DNA of 64,000 nt from Ilyomonas sp965247435 (GTDB lineage: Bacteria; Bacteroidota; Bacteroidia; Chitinophagales; Chitinophagaceae), in NCBI GenBank assembly GCA_965247435.1, contig OZ252019.1:4960001-5024000 (forward strand). The letters run 5' to 3'. Below are positions 60,124-64,000 of this stretch, piece by piece. The position numbers and the translations under genes are program-made. Under the pieces are notes generated by a model that had not been told where the DNA came from, ran no database searches, and saw nothing but the letters and a program-made list of their open reading frames with translations. Position 1 is the first letter of the stretch, and the number at the start of each line of letters is the position of its first letter.

Positions 60124-60342
60124 TTATATTTCCGCCTGCGGCTTATTCACCAGCGCGTCGTTACGGTTAGCATCCTGGTCTGCCGTCTTTTCCTGAGGTA
60201 CAGAGGGCTTGCCACCGGTTGGTTTTTTACTATGATTTGACTTTGGCTGGTGCTGATCATCTGCAATAAATCCCTCATTGCTCTGGTTGCCGGCGCCCTG
60301 GCCCGAAGTTCCCTTTTTGTTGTTATCTCCACGTCCTGACAT
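60124..60342 (-). CDS. Small hydrophilic low-complexity protein, 72 aa
   Basis: The protein is rich in Gly, Asn, Lys, Gln and Asp (MSGRGDNNKKGTSGQGAGNQ ... NDALVNKPQAEI), with no hydrophobic core, and is probably disordered. No family is recognised. It has a dedicated terminator, which supports it as a real gene. Confidence 0.65.
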   Translation of the reverse strand: MSGRGDNNKKGTSGQGAGNQSNEGFIADDQHQPKSNHSKKPTGGKPSVPQEKTADQDANRNDALVNKPQAEI

Positions 60343-60454
60343 ATTAGTGCTGTTTTATAGGTTTGATAAATAGGTTATCCAATAAAGATTACAGTAATTA
60401 TGCCATCCGGGCAGTATTTTTTAACGGGTAAAAAGAAAACTTTCAAACAAATAA

Positions 60455-62275
60455 TTACGCCATAGCCGGTGCTGCTGCCGGTGCAGGTGCTGCCACAGGC
60501 GTTGGCGCTGCCGCATATTTACGCTCGCCAATCTGCTGGCGCCACATCGCATAGTACAATCCCTTTTCGCTTACCAGTTCGCTGTGCGTGCCGGTCTCGG
60601 CAATGCGGCCTTTCTCCAGTACATAAATCATGTCGGCGTGCATAATAGTACTCAACCGGTGGGCAATTAAAACCGTTATCTGTTCGCGTTGGGCAGAAAT
60701 GTTTTTGATGGTGGTTGTTATTTCTTCTTCGGTAATAGAGTCCAGCGCAGAAGTAGCTTCATCAAATATCAGGAGGCGCGGGTGGCGCAACAGGGAGCGT
60801 GCAATGCTGATGCGCTGCTTCTCGCCGCCGCTCAGTTTAAGGCCGCCTTCACCGATCATGGTCTCTAAGCCTTTTTCGGCGCGGGCAAGCAGGCCGTTAC
60901 AGCTTGCCTGGTACAACACGTCCTGTATCTCTTTTTCGGTTGCAGCCGGATTTACAAACAGCAGGTTTTCTTTAATAGTACCGGAAAACAGTTGCGTATC
61001 CTGTGTTACAAACCCGATTTGCCCGCGCAGTTCATCAAAATCTATATCCTGCTCACGGATATTGTTATATAAAATGGTTCCTTCCTGCGGATGGTACAGG
61101 CCAACAAGCAATTTTACCAGTGTGCTTTTGCCGGCGCCGGACGGGCCCACAAAAGCAATGGTCTCGCCCTTTTTTACCCGGAAATTGATATTTTCCAGGG
61201 CTTTAAAATGGGCCGTCTGGTGCTTGAAGGAAACATTGTTGAACTGCAAGGTTTCTACAAGGCCGGCGTGTTGCGGAATTGCAGGCTTTGCCTCCACAGG
61301 CCGCTGTATAAGCGATTGAAAATTGTTGAGCGATGCTTCTGCCTCGCGGTAGGTAATAATGATATTGCCGATTTCCTGCAACGGGCTAAACACGAAGAAG
61401 GAAAAGAATTGCATCGTTACCAGTTGGCTGGCATCCATTATCCGGTGAAAAATAAGCCACATGAGAATAAAGAGGATTGCCTGCCGCAGCGTATTAACCA
61501 TAGTGCCTTGTATAAACGAAATACTGCGGATGCGTTTTACCTTGGTTAATTCCAGCCCCAGAATTTTATACGTGTTCTTGTTCAGGCGCTCTACTTCCTG
61601 CTGGGTAAGGCCAAGGCTCTTTACCAGTTCGATATTGCGCAGCGACTCGGTAGAAGCGCCGGCCAGCGCGTTGGTCTGTCCAACTATGCTCTTCTGAATG
61701 TTTTTTACCTTTCGGCTCAGCACGCTGGTAGCCCAGGTAATGATAAAAATACCACCAAAATAAACCAGGGGCAGCGACCAGTGAATGCGCAGCGAGTAAA
61801 TAATGATGAACACAATGCCTACAATAATGCCGAACAGCACATTTACAAAACTGCTGATAAACCGCTCCGTATCGGTGCGCACTTTGGTAAGTGTGCTCAG
61901 CGTTTCGCCGCTGCGCTGGTCTTCAAAATCCTGGTAAGGAAGCTTCATCGCATGGCGCAGACCATCAGTAAACACCTTGGCACCAAACTTCTGCTGTATT
62001 ACATTCATACAATAATCCTGGAAGTTTTTGGCAATGCGGCTCACCATTGCCACACCAATTGACTGCAGCAGCAGCCAGCCTACTGCCCAGCCAAAAACAC
62101 CAAATGCGGGATATTTAAACTGCGCAGGGTTCTTTTTAAATTCGTAAGCAAGGTTGATGATTTTGCCAAAAATGATCGGGTCGAGCAGGGAAAAGCTGGT
62201 ATTGATGGTGGCCAGCAGCAACGTAAGCGCCACCAGCCCTTTATAAGGCTTAAGATACTGATATAAAATTTTCAT
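60455..62275 (-). CDS. ABC exporter half-transporter (fused membrane and ATPase domains)
   Basis: A 606-residue protein when started at MKILYQYLKPYKGLVALTLL; an in-frame extension of 23 codons that adds an extra hydrophobic segment is less likely. The membrane domain has six predicted helices. The ATPase domain shows Walker A GPSGAGKSTLVK, Q-loop GFVTQDTQLFSG, signature LSGGEKQRISIARSL, Walker B LLIFDEATSALD and H-loop IAHRLSTIMH. It works as a homodimer or heterodimer to export lipids, peptides or drugs. The C-terminus is an unusual Ala/Pro repeat (APTPVAAPAPAAAPAMA), probably a disordered tail. Confidence 0.94.
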   Translation of the reverse strand: MKILYQYLKPYKGLVALTLLLATINTSFSLLDPIIFGKIINLAYEFKKNPAQFKYPAFGVFGWAVGWLLLQSIGVAMVSRIAKNFQDYCMNVIQQKFGAKVFTDGLRHAMKLPYQDFEDQRSGETLSTLTKVRTDTERFISSFVNVLFGIIVGIVFIIIYSLRIHWSLPLVYFGGIFIITWATSVLSRKVKNIQKSIVGQTNALAGASTESLRNIELVKSLGLTQQEVERLNKNTYKILGLELTKVKRIRSISFIQGTMVNTLRQAILFILMWLIFHRIMDASQLVTMQFFSFFVFSPLQEIGNIIITYREAEASLNNFQSLIQRPVEAKPAIPQHAGLVETLQFNNVSFKHQTAHFKALENINFRVKKGETIAFVGPSGAGKSTLVKLLVGLYHPQEGTILYNNIREQDIDFDELRGQIGFVTQDTQLFSGTIKENLLFVNPAATEKEIQDVLYQASCNGLLARAEKGLETMIGEGGLKLSGGEKQRISIARSLLRHPRLLIFDEATSALDSITEEEITTTIKNISAQREQITVLIAHRLSTIMHADMIYVLEKGRIAETGTHSELVSEKGLYYAMWRQQIGERKYAAAPTPVAAPAPAAAPAMA

Positions 62276-62820
62276 GTAAGTATTTAAAAATGAAGAAAGC
62301 AAAAGTAGGCAGGAAGGAAGTATGCACAGTAATAGTTTGGTCATACTTGGGTTAAGAATAGGGAAAGCAAGACTTTTATACTGAAAAGGTTAGGTAAAGG
62401 CCTGGTAAAAAATATGCATCCGGGCGGATTTACACGTTCCGGCTTTTCGAAACGTGCATAACAGCATTTTTTAGCTGTTTCGGATAATAAAAGCAGGCAG
62501 TAACGGAGCGCACATACCCGCAGGCTGTTTATTGCGTGAGGGATAGCAGCGGTTACCCCGCTGAGGCTTGTGTGCAGATGGCTTTGTGGCGGAGTAATAG
62601 CGGAAAGCCCGACCGACCGCCCGATATGTTTGAAGGTGATATTGAAAGATAAGATTGCAAACCGGAAAGCGGCGGGCGGGCACGCCCAACTGCGCTTCCG
62701 GTAATTTTTGTTAATGGTTTTTTTAAATGATTTCCTAAAAGTGTTTTTAGTATTTAACCTGTCATATTTTTTGTGTTCCAAAAAGCGTTTTTATTAAAAA
62801 GCAATTAAAAAGACAGATAT
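62276..62820. other. Intergenic region with a GC-rich hairpin
   Basis: No gene is supported here; the minus-strand ORF 62341-62781 has no coding character. A hairpin with ACCGGAA / TTCCGGT arms and an inner GGGCG / CGCCC stem lies at 62661-62702, followed by a T-rich stretch on the plus strand, so it may be a terminator or an attenuator. The promoter for the following gene is probably near 62790 but no exact consensus was found. Confidence 0.5.
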
Positions 62821-63453
62821 ATGAAAAGAACAAGCGTATTACTGGCAGTAGCGGCCGGGCTGTGCCTGCTATCGGCCTGCCGTAAAGATGTGGTGAGTAA
62901 TCTTACCAATGAAGAATCGCGCATTTATATTACCGATCACGATTCTACCGTAAATTTTACAGCGTATAAAACGTACAGCATTTCCGATTCGGTGGCAGTG
63001 ATTGATGGCAACCAGAGCGCCAAGCAGTTAGACGCGGCGGATGCGGCTTATATAACGGCCGTAAAAAAGTACATGGATGCGCTGGGCTATACGCAGGTAA
63101 GCAAAAATGCAAATCCCGATTTGGGTGTGGACATCAGCCATATCGTTAACACCACTTCCGGCGTGGTAAGCTATCCGGATTACTGGGGCTACTACGACAG
63201 CTATTACGATCCGTATTACTGGGGCTACGGTGGTTATGATTATTATGTGCCGTACTCGTACGATGTATATACCGTACGCGAAGGCGCCCTGGCGATAGAT
63301 TTATTAGACCTGAAAAATGCAGCGGCTTCCAACAAAATCAACCTTGTATGGACCGGCATGATCCGTGGTGAAGAAATATTTAACGCGGCTACCGCCGATA
63401 GCCAGGTGAAAGCATTATTCGACCAATCTTCTTATTTAAAAACAAATCAATAA
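62821..63453 (+). CDS. DUF4136 lipoprotein
   Basis: A 210-residue protein with a lipoprotein signal (SVLLAVAAGLCLLSAC, lipobox LSAC). The mature part resembles DUF4136: TVNFTAYKTYSISDSVAVID, DAADAAYITAVKKYMDALGY, and the C-terminal block NKINLVWTGMIRGEEIFN. A Tyr/Asp-rich loop (YWGYYDSYYDPYYWGYGGYD) in the middle is striking and unusually repetitive. DUF4136 lipoproteins are outer-membrane attached and of unknown function. The next gene starts five bases after its stop, so both are likely in one operon. Confidence 0.88.
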   Translation: MKRTSVLLAVAAGLCLLSACRKDVVSNLTNEESRIYITDHDSTVNFTAYKTYSISDSVAVIDGNQSAKQLDAADAAYITAVKKYMDALGYTQVSKNANPDLGVDISHIVNTTSGVVSYPDYWGYYDSYYDPYYWGYGGYDYYVPYSYDVYTVREGALAIDLLDLKNAAASNKINLVWTGMIRGEEIFNAATADSQVKALFDQSSYLKTNQ

Positions 63454-63458
63454 TTTGT

Positions 63459-64000
63459 ATGAAACACGTTAGAAATATAGTAGCAGCGGCAGTATTGGTG
63501 ATGGCGGGCACTTTTGCAGGCCATGCACAGTCGGGACAATTAAAGTTAGACCTGAATTACAACTACAGCCTGCCGCTGGGCAGCTTCAAAAGTGACCTGA
63601 TTAATAAAGGCAGCGGCCGTGGGTTTACCGGCTCGCTGCAGTACGGCATCAATAATAAATGGGCGGCAGGCCTTGGCGCCGGCTACCAGGATTATTACCA
63701 GAAGTATCCGCGCACGTTATATCCGCTGGATAAAACACAAACTGTATCGGCTGTCTTAACCAATTCCATCGAAATATCGCCGTTTGTAGCCAAAGCTACT
63801 TATACGCCGCTTGGTGGTAAAGGATTGGTGCAGCCGTACCTTACCGCCGGCGCCGGCGCCGGTTTTGTAAGCTTTAAGCAGTATCTGGGCGAGTTTAGCT
63901 CTACGGACAAAAGCAGCACTAACTTTATTGCGCAGGGTGGTGCGGGTGTAATGATACCCTTTGGCAAGCTCAGTTCTTCCGGGTTGCAGGTAGGAGCTGA
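63459..64000 (+). CDS. Outer-membrane beta-barrel protein, cut by window edge
   Basis: The gene starts at ATG 63459 and is open at the right edge, giving 180 residues. A signal peptide (MKHVRNIVAAAVLVMAGTFAG) is followed by barrel-like alternating strands: KLDLNYNYSLPLGSF, GSLQYGINNKWAAGLGAGYQ, PFVAKATYTPLGGKGLVQPY and GAGFVSFKQYLGEFS. It resembles OmpW/OmpA-type porin-family barrels of Bacteroidota. The gene follows the DUF4136 gene after five bases. The C-terminus and full topology are not visible. Confidence 0.82.
   Translation, partial: MKHVRNIVAAAVLVMAGTFAGHAQSGQLKLDLNYNYSLPLGSFKSDLINKGSGRGFTGSLQYGINNKWAAGLGAGYQDYYQKYPRTLYPLDKTQTVSAVLTNSIEISPFVAKATYTPLGGKGLVQPYLTAGAGAGFVSFKQYLGEFSSTDKSSTNFIAQGGAGVMIPFGKLSSSGLQVGA

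Noticed and set aside
62341..62781. Minus-strand ORF of 146 codons
   Set aside because: Composition is not protein-like, no start context is visible and the region contains a GC hairpin; treated as intergenic.
1..64000. Prophage, intact insertion sequence, tRNA or rRNA gene
   Set aside because: No transposase, integrase or structural phage genes and no cloverleaf or rRNA sequence were recognised on either strand.

Overview
The window comes from a Bacteroidota chromosome, most likely a Chitinophagaceae-like soil or freshwater bacterium. The evidence is Bacteroidota-type promoters (TTTG / TAnnTTTG), a type IX secretion sorting tail, a TamA-like lipoprotein beside TamB, many secreted glycoside hydrolases, and a Bacteroidota-style type II-C CRISPR repeat. 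The assignment rests on gene content and sequence style only; no database was searched.

Layout. 1-10 kb: outer-membrane assembly genes (a partial tamA-like gene and tamB), a compact four-gene envelope/stress operon with overlapping genes (one encodes only 50 aa), a lipid A acyltransferase and nadB, all on the minus strand. 10-13 kb: a secreted FAD oxidoreductase and a secreted metallo-beta-lactamase-fold protein. 13.4-18.8 kb: a translationally coupled pair, a TIR-domain protein and a membrane-anchored STAND NTPase with 15 nearly identical WD40 repeats. It looks like a prokaryotic NLR-type immune or cell-suicide system. 18.8-31 kb: accessory and metabolic genes (TraN-like protein, MFS transporter, GH16, DUF3472, GH18, VOC/AraC pair, a decayed pseudogene, serine hydrolase, MOSC protein), with two kinds of dispersed non-coding repeat between them. 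31-37.4 kb: alpha/beta hydrolase, GH31, RidA and cytochrome P450.

37.5-49 kb is a complete type II-C CRISPR-Cas locus: a minus-strand tracrRNA with anti-repeat and GNRA-loop terminator, an NYN-domain ribonuclease gene directly upstream of it, a possible small structured RNA with its own promoter, a MNT nucleotidyltransferase with a truncated HEPN partner, then cas9, cas1, cas2, a bidirectional terminator and an array of 64 intact repeats plus one degenerate repeat (64 spacers). The crRNA strand is opposite to the cas genes. Two spacers translate to motifs typical of phage tail fibres. The array therefore probably supplies anti-phage guides, Cas9 cuts, and Cas1/Cas2 add spacers. The TIR-STAND pair about 20 kb away could be a second, abortive layer of defence.

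49-64 kb: a 188-aa unknown protein with a clean Bacteroidota -7 element, a cupin membrane protein, an LRR protein with a T9SS tail, a desaturase, acylphosphatase, a class-III aminotransferase, gamma-carbonic anhydrase, small lipoproteins, RsgA, a Dabb protein, an ABC exporter, a DUF4136 lipoprotein and the start of an outer-membrane beta-barrel gene. I saw no tRNA, rRNA or intact insertion sequence.
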